From contig SBEK01000029.1 in the NCBI GenBank assembly GCA_009668925.1, positions 1-27,450 on the forward strand: a stretch of DNA of 27,450 bases, written 5' to 3'. This document shows positions 18,912 to 27,450 of the stretch, piece after piece. The stretch is from Deltaproteobacteria bacterium. GTDB taxonomy: Bacteria > Desulfobacterota > Syntrophia > Syntrophales > Smithellaceae. The stretch's first letter is position 1, and the number at the start of each line of letters is the position of its first letter. The notes below the pieces were generated by a model. The model worked only from the letters and a program-made list of their open reading frames with translations. It did not search any database and was not told the origin of the DNA. The translations under genes were made by a program, and so were the position numbers.

Positions 18912-20469
18912 TTCTATTCCTCCCTGTTAATCTCCACACAAACAAAATGACCATACACAGGAAACTGGCGCCAACTGGCCAATCGCCGTATCGTGCGTAA
19001 AAAGTCGGTAACGTGCTGAACTTGATTATACCATGGATTACGTCTTTTTTAAACAGCCTGGTGTCTGCTATGACCTTTCCGGTCGGATCTACAATAGCGG
19101 AGATGCCTGTATTCGCAGCACGTACGAGGTACTGCCTTGTTTCCACGGCTCTGAAAACAGTCATGGACAGATGCTGATACGGCGCGGAGGTGGTTCCGAA
19201 CCAGGCGTCATTGGTAATGTTCACGAGGAGTTCGCTCCCGGCATTCTTGTAAGCCCTCGCCGCCTCCGGCAGTATTCCCTCGTAGCAGATCAGTACGCCG
19301 ATTTTCCGTTCACCCATATTTAAAGGCGAGAAGCCTTTTCCTTCGACAAAATCACCGATCCCCGCAGTCAAACCGCTGACAAAAGGAAAGTGCTCTCTAA
19401 ATGGCACATACTCTCCGTAAGGGACAAGGTGAACCTTGTCATACCTGCCCAGATTGAGACCCTGCGGTGAGAGGAGGTAGGCGCTGTTAAAGTAATCGAC
19501 GCCCTGGTTTCTCCTTGCGTAGCTCATTGAACCGAAGATGAACCAGCTTTTTGTTTTTACCGGCAGATCACTCAACTGACGATGCAGATCATTTTCATCC
19601 TGAAAGTTAAACGGGACAGCCGTTTCGGGCCAGACAATCAGGCTGCCTTCCGCCTGCGGGCGACGCAAAGAGAGTTCCTCATAGATATTGACCGTCTCTT
19701 TCTGAAAATCCTTTCTCCACTTGATCGATTGCTCAATATTGCCTTGAATCAAGCTGACATTCATGGTTGGGGCGTCCTTTAAGGCTTTATCTATCCCGGC
19801 GATCCGCAATACGCCGTACCCATAAATGCACGACCACAAAAGAACCACAATTGCAGCCAACGCAAATGATTCATTCGATCGCTTCGTGACAATTTCAAAG
19901 AAGGCGACATTCAAAAGAACAATCAGCAAGGACAGTCCAAAGATACCCGTCACATCGACAATCTGAATAAGGAAAATATTGTTAAACTGAGAATAGCCGA
20001 GATTTTCCCAGGGAAAACCGGTGAAAAGTCGTGACTTGATATATTCAAGACACACCCAGAGAACAGGAGCAACTATAAACAAAGGGATCTTCTTCTTGAA
20101 ATAGACTATTCCCGCAGCAAAGAGCGCAAAGTATGCGCCCAAGTAACACGCCAGCAGCAGCATAATCGAAAGCCCCAGATAAAAGGGCAGATATCCATAG
20201 TGGACAACGACATAAGCAATCCAATAGACGATCCCCACACATGCCGTCAGGCCCGCAATCCATCCTAAGATAAGCGCCCTGCCCACTGACTTGATATCTC
20301 GCAAAACGACAAGCAAAGGCACCAAAGCTATCCAGGCGATGAACCCCAGGCCAAATTTGGGGAAAGATAAGAAAAACAGAAGTCCGCTGAATAATGCAAA
20401 AAAAATATTCCGGCTGTCGTTGTTTTTGTTCGGTGAATCGGCGGATCGATTTGAGGCGCTATTCTTCAT
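18901..20469 (-). CDS. lnt: Apolipoprotein N-acyltransferase
   Basis: An inner-membrane enzyme that adds the third acyl chain to lipoprotein N-termini. It is 522 residues from the ATG at 20469 (a TTG directly before it, at 20472, is also open). About seven membrane helices fill residues 22-222. A nitrilase-like periplasmic domain follows at about 235-490 with the catalytic triad E282 (VWPETAVPF), K345 (RYDKVHLVPYGEYVPF) and C395 (GVLICYEG), matching E. coli E267-K335-C387. A last membrane helix sits near residues 497-514. The start overlaps corC by 11 bases and the end overlaps prfB by 11 bases, so all three are one transcript with coupled translation. No clear ribosome binding site precedes the start. 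Confidence 0.96.
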   Translation of the reverse strand: MKNSASNRSADSPNKNNDSRNIFFALFSGLLFFLSFPKFGLGFIAWIALVPLLVVLRDIKSVGRALILGWIAGLTACVGIVYWIAYVVVHYGYLPFYLGLSIMLLLACYLGAYFALFAAGIVYFKKKIPLFIVAPVLWVCLEYIKSRLFTGFPWENLGYSQFNNIFLIQIVDVTGIFGLSLLIVLLNVAFFEIVTKRSNESFALAAIVVLLWSCIYGYGVLRIAGIDKALKDAPTMNVSLIQGNIEQSIKWRKDFQKETVNIYEELSLRRPQAEGSLIVWPETAVPFNFQDENDLHRQLSDLPVKTKSWFIFGSMSYARRNQGVDYFNSAYLLSPQGLNLGRYDKVHLVPYGEYVPFREHFPFVSGLTAGIGDFVEGKGFSPLNMGERKIGVLICYEGILPEAARAYKNAGSELLVNITNDAWFGTTSAPYQHLSMTVFRAVETRQYLVRAANTGISAIVDPTGKVIADTRLFKKDVIHGIIKFSTLPTFYARYGDWPVGASFLCMVILFVWRLTGRNRNVI

Positions 20470-21283
20470 CAATAATTTGATCGTCCATTTTATTTATTTT
20501 CACCTTCCGGATACTGCGATCGTCCGCATTTTCAATCGTCATTTCCATTCCATTGATATGGAACTTTTCTCCGCGATGAGGGATTCTGCGAATCGTATTC
20601 AGAATAAGGCCACTGACTGTTTCATATCGGCCTTTTTCGATGTCGATATGCAGATGCTCTTCTATTTTTTCAATTTCGGTGCGGCCATCTACAATAATTG
20701 CCCCGTCCGCGGTCTGGATGATATCCTCAGAATCCGAATTATCTTCATGCTCATCCCTGATATCTCCGACGATTTCCTCCAATAAATCCTCAAGCGTCAC
20801 TAAACCTGACGTGCCGCCATACTCATCAATCACGATGGCTATATGTTGCTTATTGTCCTTGAATTCGTGAAACAGCAAATGAGCATTCTTGGTCTCCGGA
20901 ATGTAATAGGGCTTGGTCAGTCGAGACAATATATCAGCCGTTGTCATGTTCTGTGACCAGATTTCCAACAGATCCTTAACATTCAAAATACCGATGATGT
21001 TGTCGATCGCGCCCCGATGAACAGGGAGTCGGGTAAAATGCGAAGCGGCAATCTTCCGGATTATTTCGTGAGCGGCATCGTCGACATTAATAGAAACGAT
21101 TTCGGTTCGCGGAATCATGATCTCCCGAACCGACATAGACGTAAATTCCAAAATGTTTTCGATCATTTTCCGCGAGGCTTCATCGAGGACGCTTGTCTTT
21201 TGCCCCTTTGCCAATAGGGCATAAATTTCTCGACGAATATGTTCTTGCCGACGCCTGAAAATGAGATCCGATATTTTTTTCAT
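20459..21283 (-). CDS. corC: CorC/YbeX-type CBS domain protein
   Basis: A 274-residue soluble protein: a short N-terminal helix region, a CBS pair at about residues 50-175 (starting with SVREIMIPRTEIVSI and including IDEYGGTSGLVTLEDLLEEIVGDI), and a C-terminal CorC_HlyC domain at about 190-270. It lacks the membrane DUF21 domain, as E. coli YbeX does. The family is linked to magnesium/cobalt efflux and, more recently, to ribosome maturation alongside YbeZ and YbeY; its exact role is unsettled. The ATG at 21283 follows an ACGGGAC stretch rather than a clean site. It is the first gene of the corC-lnt-prfB run, about 155 bases behind a strong promoter candidate. Confidence 0.94.
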   Translation of the reverse strand: MKKISDLIFRRRQEHIRREIYALLAKGQKTSVLDEASRKMIENILEFTSMSVREIMIPRTEIVSINVDDAAHEIIRKIAASHFTRLPVHRGAIDNIIGILNVKDLLEIWSQNMTTADILSRLTKPYYIPETKNAHLLFHEFKDNKQHIAIVIDEYGGTSGLVTLEDLLEEIVGDIRDEHEDNSDSEDIIQTADGAIIVDGRTEIEKIEEHLHIDIEKGRYETVSGLILNTIRRIPHRGEKFHINGMEMTIENADDRSIRKVKINKMDDQIIDEE

Positions 21284-21332
21284 GTCCCGTCAGTTTCCAG
21301 AAAAATCACAAACCAGGTCGATACCCGAGCCT

Positions 21333-21387
21333 CATGCCGACAATCAACGGGTGGAATCATAATTGTTTCTCAGTGCTTGCCGGCATA
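21333..21387 (-). ncRNA. Stem-loop in the corC leader
   Basis: In the transcript, ATGCCGGCA (21386-21378) pairs with TGTCGGCAT (21342-21334) over nine pairs, one of them G-U, around a 35-base loop. The wobble pair fits only on the corC strand, which favours an RNA structure over a DNA dyad. It lies in the middle of the 155-base leader. I recognise no known riboswitch class. Confidence 0.35.
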
Positions 21388-21445
21388 TGACCGCCTTCAT
21401 CATCCGATTTTTTGAATTATCTTTTCTCAATAAGACTGTATTGCT

Positions 21446-21474
21446 TTAATAAACTGCGCTATCGATTATGTCAA
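21446..21474 (-). promoter_or_regulatory. Sigma70 promoter of corC-lnt-prfB
   Basis: Minus strand: perfect -35 TTGACA (21469-21474), 17-base spacer, -10 TATTAA (21446-21451). It lies just downstream of the tRNA terminator and directs transcription to corC with a leader of about 155 bases. Confidence 0.7.
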
Positions 21475-21501
21475 TCACCCTTCGCCAAGAAAGTGAGCGA
21501 C

Positions 21502-21535
21502 AAAAAAAAGGGAGCCGCTATACGCTGACTCCCCT
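21502..21535 (-). terminator. Rho-independent terminator after tRNA-Asp
   Basis: In the minus-strand transcript, GGGAG and CTCCC form the stem base, with partial inner pairing through GC/GC, followed at once by eight T (21509-21502). It lies nine bases after the CCA end of tRNA-Asp and ends the tRNA transcript before the corC promoter. Confidence 0.85.
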
Positions 21536-21543
21536 TGATTTTC

Positions 21544-21620
21544 TGGCGGGGCCGATGGGACTTGAACCCACGCCCTCCGGCGTGACAGGCCGGCGTTATA
21601 ACCAACTTAACTACGACCCC
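21544..21620 (-). tRNA. tRNA-Asp (anticodon GTC)
   Basis: A 77-base cloverleaf on the minus strand. The acceptor arms GGGGTCG and CGGCCCC pair with one G-T, the anticodon stem carries CTGTCAC with GTC, and the T-arm has GTTCAA. Discriminator G and CCA are encoded. It follows tRNA-Val by 30 bases in the same transcript. Confidence 0.95.
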
Positions 21621-21650
21621 AAAAAATCATATTGTTATTCTTCCTTTTTC

Positions 21651-21726
21651 TGGTAGGCGGGACAGGGCTCGAACCTGTGACATCCACGGTGTAAGCGTGG
21701 CGCTCTTCCAGCTGAGCTACCCGCCC
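21651..21726 (-). tRNA. tRNA-Val (anticodon TAC)
   Basis: A 76-base cloverleaf on the minus strand. Acceptor GGGCGGG pairs with CCCGCCT (terminal G-T), the anticodon stem CCACG/CGTGG encloses CTTACAC with TAC, and the T-arm ACAGG/CCTGT encloses TTCGAGC. Discriminator A and CCA are encoded. It is first in the Val-Asp tRNA pair downstream of lon. Confidence 0.95.
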
Positions 21727-21750
21727 ACATGCCCGAAAAAAGCTGTTTGG

Positions 21751-21779
21751 CTTCTAGCAACAATGAGTTTTCTTGTCAA
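21751..21779 (-). promoter_or_regulatory. Promoter of the tRNA-Val/tRNA-Asp pair
   Basis: Minus strand: perfect -35 TTGACA (21774-21779), 17-base spacer, -10 TAGAAG (21751-21756), about 25 bases before tRNA-Val. It lies in the 75-base gap after lon, so the tRNAs need not depend on lon read-through. Confidence 0.6.
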
Positions 21780-21801
21780 GATATAAAATCAAAAATCGCT
21801 G

Positions 21802-24216
21802 CTAGTTTACAGGCTGGGCGCCGGCCTGCAAATCAATTTCATCGGTTACGGCTTTCTCGTACATATCCTCGTCTTTTACAAAAGCGATATCCAGCACTTC
21901 ATCAATGTGCTCGACGAAAACGATCTTCAGGGCGTGCTGCACATTTTGAGGTACTTCGGCCAAGTCTTTCTCATTATCCTTCGGGATGATAACCATTTTG
22001 ATATTACCCCGGTGAGCCGCCAGGATCTTTTCCTTAAGACCACCGATCGGCAACACCCTTCCCCGTAAGGTTATTTCGCCGGTCATGGCCAGATCGGCAC
22101 GGACCTTCTTCTTCATGAGGACCGATGCAATGGACGTCGCCATCGCGATGCCGGCGGATGGTCCGTCCTTGGGAATCGCTCCCTCCGGAACATGGATATG
22201 AATGTCTATCTTTTTATAGAAATTCTTCGGCAAACCAAATTTTTCTGCGCGCGCCCGGATGTAAGTCAGGGCCGCCTGCACCGACTCCTGCATAACGTCA
22301 CCCAGTTTTCCTGTCATAACCATACGGCCGGTTCCTTCCATGACGGACGCCTCAATGGCCAGTAACTCGCCTCCCACTTCCGTCCAGGCCAGGCCCGTTG
22401 TAAGGCCGATCTGATTTTTTTCTTCCGTTTCACCATGACGGTACTTCGGGACGCCGAGATATTTCGGTATATTTTTAGAAGTAATCTCTATTTTTTTCTT
22501 TGCCCCGTTGCTGACGATTTCTTTGGCAACTTTTCGACAAACGGACGCGATTTCCCGTTCAAGATTTCGCACCCCCGCTTCCCTCGTATATTGTCTGATC
22601 ATGCGCAACACGGCGCCCTTGGTGAACTCAATATTGTCGGCCACCAGGCCGTTCGCTTCCATTTCCTTGGTCAAAAGAAATTTTTTCGCAATCTGCAGCT
22701 TCTCCTGCTCGGTATAACCGGCAATGCGAATCACTTCCATTCTATCCTGGAGCGGCGCCGGAATCGTTTGCAGAACATTGGCAGTTGTAATAAACAAAAT
22801 ATCGGACAAATCGTAATCGACATCCAGATAATTATCATTAAACGCGACGTTTTGTTCAGGATCCAGAACTTCCAGCAGCGCTGAAGACGGATCACCGCGA
22901 AAATCAGAACTCAGCTTGTCCACTTCATCAAGACAGAAGACGGGATTATTCGATCCCGCTTTCTTAAGAGACTGTATGATTTTGCCGGGCATCGCACCGA
23001 TATAGGTCCGGCGATGACCCCTGATCTCAGCTTCATCGCGAACACCGCCCAAAGAAATGCGAACAAACTTTCGGTTCGTCGCCCGGGCGACTGATTTTGC
23101 GATTGACGTCTTGCCGACGCCCGGAGGCCCAACCAGACAGAGAATAGGACCTTTGTTCTTTTTGACCAGCGACTGTACGGCCAGATATTCGATGATTCTC
23201 TCTTTGACCTTTTTCAAACCATAATGATCTTCATCGAGAATGGCCTCAGATTCCTTGAGCGTATACTTATTCTCCGTTACCTCCGACCAGGGCATATCCA
23301 ATAACCAATCAATGTAGTTACGGACAACGGTCGCCTCCGCAGACATGGGCGACATCATCTGCAGTTTCTTAATTTCCTGCCGGACTTTCTTGGATGCCTC
23401 TTCAGAGAGCTTTTTCTGTTTAAGTCGCTTTTCCAGCTCGGCTATTTCATTTTTGAAATCGTCCTTTTCGCCCATTTCCTTCTGAATAGCGCGCATTTGT
23501 TCATTCAGATAATAATCTTTTTGCGTTTTCTCCATCTGCTTCTTGACGCGCCGCTTGATCTTTTCTTCAACCTGGAGGATCTCAATTTCCGAGAGCATCA
23601 GTGAATAAATAGCTTCCAGCCTTTCACCGATGTTGTATATTTCCATAATTTTTTGTTTATCTTCCAGCTTAACGTTCAGATGGGTCACAACGACATCCGC
23701 CAGTTTGGACGGATCTTCAATGGCGGCAATCGTGCCCATCATTTCCACATGAACCTTCTTGCTGAGCTTGAGATAGAGCTCAAAAGATTCCTTTATGCTC
23801 CGCATCAGGGCTTGTTTTCTGATGTCATTCGGATCATCATCCACATCCTCAATGTCATCAACCTTCACGAGGAAAAAATCGTCATTCTTGAGATATTCTT
23901 TGATTGCGCCCCGAGTCTTGCCTTCAACCAGCACCTTCACCGTTCCATCCGGCAAACGGAGCAATTGGATTATGATGCCTATTGTTCCGACACGGTAAAT
24001 ATCTTCTTCAGCGGGATCATCCTTCTTTGCATTTTTCTGCGCCACCATGAAGATCCCTTTTTCGTATTTCATTGCGGATTCAAGAGCGGCGATGGATTTC
24101 TCGCGACCGACAAACAACGGCACAATCATGTGTGGAAAAACAACTACATCCCTCAGCGGCAACAGAGGGATGACGTTTGTTTTGTTTTGATCGTTATAAT
24201 TTTGCTCTTCACTCAT
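21802..24216 (-). CDS. lon: ATP-dependent protease Lon
   Basis: A cytoplasmic AAA+ serine protease that removes misfolded and regulatory proteins. The product is 804 residues (E. coli 784). An N-terminal substrate domain (about 12-205) and coiled-coil region (about 215-285) precede the AAA+ module with Walker A GPPGVGKT at 363-370. The protease domain has the catalytic Ser in PKDGPSAG (S687) and Lys in [10 protein letters not shown] (K730), close to E. coli S679/K722. The ATG at 24216 has AGGA seven bases upstream. It starts 17 bases after the clpX stop and is the last gene of tig-clpP-clpX-lon. No classic terminator follows; a T-rich stretch (GATTTTTGATTTT) lies just after the stop with no clear stem before it. 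Confidence 0.98.
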   Translation of the reverse strand: MSEEQNYNDQNKTNVIPLLPLRDVVVFPHMIVPLFVGREKSIAALESAMKYEKGIFMVAQKNAKKDDPAEEDIYRVGTIGIIIQLLRLPDGTVKVLVEGKTRGAIKEYLKNDDFFLVKVDDIEDVDDDPNDIRKQALMRSIKESFELYLKLSKKVHVEMMGTIAAIEDPSKLADVVVTHLNVKLEDKQKIMEIYNIGERLEAIYSLMLSEIEILQVEEKIKRRVKKQMEKTQKDYYLNEQMRAIQKEMGEKDDFKNEIAELEKRLKQKKLSEEASKKVRQEIKKLQMMSPMSAEATVVRNYIDWLLDMPWSEVTENKYTLKESEAILDEDHYGLKKVKERIIEYLAVQSLVKKNKGPILCLVGPPGVGKTSIAKSVARATNRKFVRISLGGVRDEAEIRGHRRTYIGAMPGKIIQSLKKAGSNNPVFCLDEVDKLSSDFRGDPSSALLEVLDPEQNVAFNDNYLDVDYDLSDILFITTANVLQTIPAPLQDRMEVIRIAGYTEQEKLQIAKKFLLTKEMEANGLVADNIEFTKGAVLRMIRQYTREAGVRNLEREIASVCRKVAKEIVSNGAKKKIEITSKNIPKYLGVPKYRHGETEEKNQIGLTTGLAWTEVGGELLAIEASVMEGTGRMVMTGKLGDVMQESVQAALTYIRARAEKFGLPKNFYKKIDIHIHVPEGAIPKDGPSAGIAMATSIASVLMKKKVRADLAMTGEITLRGRVLPIGGLKEKILAAHRGNIKMVIIPKDNEKDLAEVPQNVQHALKIVFVEHIDEVLDIAFVKDEDMYEKAVTDEIDLQAGAQPVN

Positions 24217-24233
24217 TCACTTTTCCTATATCT

Positions 24234-25493
24234 TTATGCGGATTCAGATTTTGCATCATAAATCAAAATCGGCTTCTCTTTATTGACGACAACTTCTTCA
24301 CTAATGACACATTCCTTGATATCCCTTTGCGATGGAATGTCGTACATCACTTCCAACATTGTATTCTCCAGAATCGAACGCAAGCCGCGTGCTCCGGACT
24401 TTCGTTCCATGGAAAGTTTTGCGACGCATCGCAATGCGCCATCGGTAAACTTCAAATTTACATTTTCCAGCTCAAATACTTTTTTATACTGTTTGATGAT
24501 GGCGTCCTTCGGCTCCATAAGGATACGAACCAGCGAGGTTTCATCAAGATCGTCAAGTGTGGCAATAACGGGCAGCCGGCCGATAAACTCCGGAATTAAA
24601 CCGAATTTGAGCAGGTCCTCTGAGCGAACTTCAGAAAGCAGCTCACCTACTCTCTTTTCCTTTTTGCTCTTGATTTCCGCACCAAACCCCATTGTATTGG
24701 TACCGATCCTTTTCGAAATGATCGTCTCCAGATCGTTGAAGGCTCCGCCGCATATAAAAAGGATATTCGTCGTATCCACCTGTATGAATTCCTGCTGAGG
24801 ATGCTTGCGGCCTCCCTTGGGCGGTATATTGGCCATGGTTCCTTCCATGATTTTCAGCAGGGCCTGCTGAACACCCTCACCGGAAACATCCCTGGTTATA
24901 GACGGGTTTCCTGATTTCTTCGCAATTTTATCTATTTCATCGATATAGACGATGCCTTTAGAGGCCCGGGCGACATCGTAATCGGCATTCTGCAGCAGAC
25001 TCAGAATAATGTTCTCGACATCTTCACCAACATATCCTGCTTCAGTCAAAGTTGTGGCATCGGCTATCGTAAACGGAACATTAAGGAACTTGGCCAGTGT
25101 CTTAGCCAGTAATGTTTTTCCCGACCCGGTGGGACCGACCAATAAGACATTACTCTTTTGAATTTCAATTCCATCAGTCGAACTGACATTGGAAAAAAGT
25201 CTCTTATAATGATTGTACACTGCAACAGACAGAATTTTCTTTGTCTTTTCCTGCCCAATGACGTAAGAATCAAGAAATTTCTTTATTTCCTTCGGCTCCG
25301 GCAAGACATTTTTCGGACTTTTTTCTACAGTCTTTTCTTCTTCCTCGACAATGCAACGGCACAACTCAATGCATTCATCACAAATATAAGCAGTGGGACC
25401 GGCAACTAACTTGCGAACTTCGCTTTGCATTTTTCCGCAAAATGAACAAAACAGCATACCCTGCCCCCGATTGTCTTTACTTCTTTTTATCAC
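24234..25493 (-). CDS. clpX: ClpX unfoldase, ATPase subunit of ClpXP
   Basis: An AAA+ ring that unfolds substrates and feeds them to ClpP. The product is 419 residues. The N-terminal zinc-binding domain has C16, C19, C38 and C41 (CSFC...CDEC), Walker A GPTGSGKT is at 120-127 and Walker B is IVYIDEIDK. The ClpP-docking loop reads MGF in NTMGFGAEI where E. coli has IGF, a conservative change. The GTG at 25493 is chosen because AAGGAG lies seven bases upstream, overlapping the end of clpP; the inner ATG (residue 13) would leave almost nothing before the zinc cluster. clpP ends 13 bases upstream and lon starts 17 bases downstream. Confidence 0.98.
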   Translation of the reverse strand: MIKRSKDNRGQGMLFCSFCGKMQSEVRKLVAGPTAYICDECIELCRCIVEEEEKTVEKSPKNVLPEPKEIKKFLDSYVIGQEKTKKILSVAVYNHYKRLFSNVSSTDGIEIQKSNVLLVGPTGSGKTLLAKTLAKFLNVPFTIADATTLTEAGYVGEDVENIILSLLQNADYDVARASKGIVYIDEIDKIAKKSGNPSITRDVSGEGVQQALLKIMEGTMANIPPKGGRKHPQQEFIQVDTTNILFICGGAFNDLETIISKRIGTNTMGFGAEIKSKKEKRVGELLSEVRSEDLLKFGLIPEFIGRLPVIATLDDLDETSLVRILMEPKDAIIKQYKKVFELENVNLKFTDGALRCVAKLSMERKSGARGLRSILENTMLEVMYDIPSQRDIKECVISEEVVVNKEKPILIYDAKSESA

Positions 25494-25506
25494 CTAATTT
25501 CTCCTT

Positions 25507-26109
25507 TTATTTGACTCCGGACAACACCGGCTTCCTTACGACTATTTCGTCAATTAACCCGTATTCTTTAGCCTGCACACTGGTCATAAAATAGTCGCGT
25601 TCCGTATCGTTCATGATTTTTTCCAGCTGCTGTCCGGTTAATTCAGCCAGAATTTTGTTTAATTCATCTTTCAGTCTGAGTATTTCCCTCGCCTGAATGT
25701 CAATGTCCGTTGCTTGCCCCTGAAATCCGCCCAACGGTTGGTGAATCAGGATCCGCGAATGCGGAAGAGCAAATCTCTTCCCTTTCTCACCGGCCGCCAG
25801 GAGAATGGCAGCCATACTGGCCGCCTGACCCATGCATACCGTTGAAATCTGCGGTTTTATGTACTGCATCGTGTCATAAATCGCCATCCCCGAACTGACA
25901 TGGCCGCCGGGTGAATTGAGGTAGAAGAATATCTCTTTATCCGGATCCTCAGCTTCCAGATAGAGCATTTGAGCGACAACAACATTCGCAACATTATCGT
26001 CAATCGCCGTTCCTAGAAAAATTATTCTATCCTTCAAGAGCCGGGAATAAATGTCGAACGCTCTTTCGCCTCGCCCATCTTGTTCGACGACCATAGGTAT
26101 CAGATTCAC
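25507..26109 (-). CDS. clpP: ClpP protease subunit
   Basis: The barrel-shaped serine protease that works with ClpX. The product is 200 residues, with the catalytic triad S98 (MGQAASMAA), H123 (LIHQPLGG) and D172 (ERDYFM), and the oxyanion-loop motif NSPGG at 65-69. It starts with GTG at 26109, which overlaps the tig stop as GTGA, and GAGGAGG lies seven bases upstream within tig. An ATG at codon 6 ([20 protein letters not shown]) is a possible mature or alternative start; processing of a short propeptide is common in the family. It is translationally coupled to tig and followed by clpX after 13 bases. Confidence 0.98.
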   Translation of the reverse strand: MNLIPMVVEQDGRGERAFDIYSRLLKDRIIFLGTAIDDNVANVVVAQMLYLEAEDPDKEIFFYLNSPGGHVSSGMAIYDTMQYIKPQISTVCMGQAASMAAILLAAGEKGKRFALPHSRILIHQPLGGFQGQATDIDIQAREILRLKDELNKILAELTGQQLEKIMNDTERDYFMTSVQAKEYGLIDEIVVRKPVLSGVK

Positions 26110-27431
26110 CGAGCAGCCTCCTCATCCATCCCCACTTTTTCGATGGCCTTAATATTGGCCTGATGCTCAATAAAGTCAAACACCTTTTTCTGGATAATTT
26201 CCGATTTCAAAGAGCTCACTCTTTCCTCATTGTCATATGCCCCTCTGACGACAGCGGGGTCCGTTTGATGAATTTCCGCTAATTCTCGGATATGATTATC
26301 AATGTCGGATTCGGACGCCGTAAGACCTTCTTTCTCAGCTATTTTTTTGAGAAGCAGGAAAGTGCGGACAGTCTTTTCCGCTTCCTGCTTGAACTGATCA
26401 TGCATGCGAAAACTTAATTCCATCGCGCTCTTCTCCTCCATGCCAGCCGATCTCATTCTCTTTTGGGTGTCCGACATCATATAAAAGATCTGCCGTTCGA
26501 CGAGGGAAGGAGGCGCCTCGAATTCATTGGCTTTCAAAAGGACCTCAACTATTTGATCCTTCAATTCGGCTTCGCTTTGGCGTTTGGATTGATCTTCCAT
26601 TGACTTTCTGACGTCGTTTTTCAAATCTTCCAGAGTATTATATTTGTCAAAATTCTTAATAAAATTTTCGTCTATTTCCGGCAGTTTTTGCTCCTTCAGG
26701 CCTTTCATTGTGACGGTAAACGAAACATCCTTTCCCGCCATCTTCTTCTCGTGATAATCCTCCGGAAAGGTTAAATTAATAGCTTTTGCTTCGTCTTTTT
26801 TCATCCCGACCAGTTGCTCTTCGAACCCCGGTATAAATCGGTTCGATCCCAATTCCAGCAGGAAGTTATCCGATTTGAGCTCGGGCAACGCTTCACCGTC
26901 CATTGTTCCGGCAAAATCGATCGTCACGAAATCGCCCATCATCGCCGGCCGGTCTTCATCCACATCCTGCATGGTGGCAAACATCTTGCGGATTTCCTGC
27001 AGCCTCTTTTCCATATCCGTCTCCGATATGGAAATATTCTTTTTCTCAAGATCGATGCCCCGGTATCCCTGAGGTTCAAAAGCCGGTTCCGTTTCGAAAG
27101 ACGCGCTGAATAAAAAATCCGCATTTTCCTTCAAACCGTCCTGCTCAATCTCCGGACGAGAAAGTGTTACAATACCCTTGTCCTCAAGCTCCTGCCAATA
27201 ATACTTGTTGACGATATTCGTAATTGCTTCTCCCTCGGCATCTGCCTTAAAGTAATTTTCCAGCAATTTTCGGGGAATTTTGCCCGGACGGAAGCCTTTT
27301 ATTTTAGCTTTCTTGCCAATTTCTCGATAAACGGTTTCCAGCTCATCTTTAACAAAGGCCCACGGTATGGCAAATGACATTTTTTTCTTAACCTGGCTGA
27401 TATCTTCTATTTTTACAGAAAGTTCACTCAC
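26106..27431 (-). CDS. tig: Trigger factor
   Basis: A ribosome-bound chaperone and prolyl isomerase that meets nascent chains at the exit tunnel. The product is 441 residues. The N-terminal ribosome-binding domain (1-120) carries the signature GFRPGKIP at 46-53, the FKBP-type isomerase domain is at about 165-245, and the helical C-terminal substrate-cradle domain covers the rest. The start is GTG at 27431 with AAGGAG (27440-27445) eight bases upstream. It is the first gene of tig-clpP-clpX-lon; its promoter lies outside the window. The stop overlaps the clpP start by four bases. Confidence 0.97.
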   Translation of the reverse strand: MSELSVKIEDISQVKKKMSFAIPWAFVKDELETVYREIGKKAKIKGFRPGKIPRKLLENYFKADAEGEAITNIVNKYYWQELEDKGIVTLSRPEIEQDGLKENADFLFSASFETEPAFEPQGYRGIDLEKKNISISETDMEKRLQEIRKMFATMQDVDEDRPAMMGDFVTIDFAGTMDGEALPELKSDNFLLELGSNRFIPGFEEQLVGMKKDEAKAINLTFPEDYHEKKMAGKDVSFTVTMKGLKEQKLPEIDENFIKNFDKYNTLEDLKNDVRKSMEDQSKRQSEAELKDQIVEVLLKANEFEAPPSLVERQIFYMMSDTQKRMRSAGMEEKSAMELSFRMHDQFKQEAEKTVRTFLLLKKIAEKEGLTASESDIDNHIRELAEIHQTDPAVVRGAYDNEERVSSLKSEIIQKKVFDFIEHQANIKAIEKVGMDEEAAR

Positions 27432-27439
27432 TACTTTTT

Positions 27440-27445
27440 CTCCTT
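27440..27445 (-). promoter_or_regulatory. Ribosome binding site of tig
   Basis: AAGGAG in the mRNA sense, eight bases before the GTG start at 27431. It supports the GTG over any internal ATG. Confidence 0.75.
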
Positions 27446-27450
27446 ATATT

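Noticed and set aside
21468..21656. 62-codon plus-strand frame across the tRNA genes
   Set aside because: It reads through the tRNA-Asp gene in antisense; this is a familiar spurious frame.
21764..21840. Terminator after lon
   Set aside because: CAGGC...GCCTG can pair near the lon end and a T-rich run follows the stop, but the stem lies within coding sequence and about 18 bases separate it from the Ts; not a convincing terminator.

Overview
The window looks like chromosomal core sequence of a Gram-negative, probably anaerobic bacterium of the former Deltaproteobacteria (Desulfobacterota, Syntrophus/Smithella-like). This placement is an inference. It rests on periplasmic and outer-membrane biology (Lnt, MltD-type transglycosylase), a PgpH-type c-di-AMP phosphodiesterase between phoH and ybeY, the corC-lnt-prfB and tig-clpP-clpX-lon blocks, and the style of the proteins. 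I see no insertion sequence, integrase, phage gene, CRISPR array or rRNA.

Layout. (1) 1-5761, minus strand: dtd, a DUF1285-like gene, guaB and dnaE (its 3' end lies outside the window), tightly packed behind a sigma70-like promoter near 5800. (2) 6017-11803, plus strand: a close-packed run of a B12-binding-type radical SAM protein, a 79-residue two-helix membrane protein, a pair of M16 peptidase subunits (one with the zinc motif, one degenerate) and an M20 metallopeptidase. The first four genes overlap one another. (3) 11935-15651, plus strand: phoH (TTG start), pgpH, ybeY (GTG start). (4) 15687-17612, minus strand: MltD-like lytic transglycosylase with three LysM domains, convergent with ybeY and with its own promoter. 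(5) 17771-21283, minus strand: corC, lnt, prfB; prfB needs a programmed +1 frameshift to be read in full. A good promoter and a 155-base leader with a stem-loop precede corC. (6) 21502-21779, minus strand: tRNA-Val(TAC) and tRNA-Asp(GTC), with their own promoter and rho-independent terminator. (7) 21802-27431, minus strand: lon, clpX, clpP, tig in the classic protein quality-control order (transcribed tig first); tig, clpP and clpX all start with GTG.

Most genes are housekeeping: replication, GMP synthesis, D-aminoacyl-tRNA clearance, ribosome maturation and rescue of translation, lipoprotein acylation, peptidoglycan remodelling, protein folding and turnover. The least explained part is block 2, where a radical SAM enzyme is translationally chained to a tiny membrane protein and an exported M16 peptidase pair. 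The gene set recalls the radical SAM plus M16 pairing of PQQ synthesis, but no precursor peptide is visible and a link between the proteins is only a hypothesis. Other points worth following are the altered prfB frameshift signal, the structured leaders before corC and the radical SAM gene, and an inverted repeat over the mltD promoter.

No stretch longer than 300 bases lacks a gene or a regulatory or RNA feature. The longest gap between protein genes (21284-21801) holds the two tRNAs and their signals; the next (5762-6016) holds divergent control sequences.
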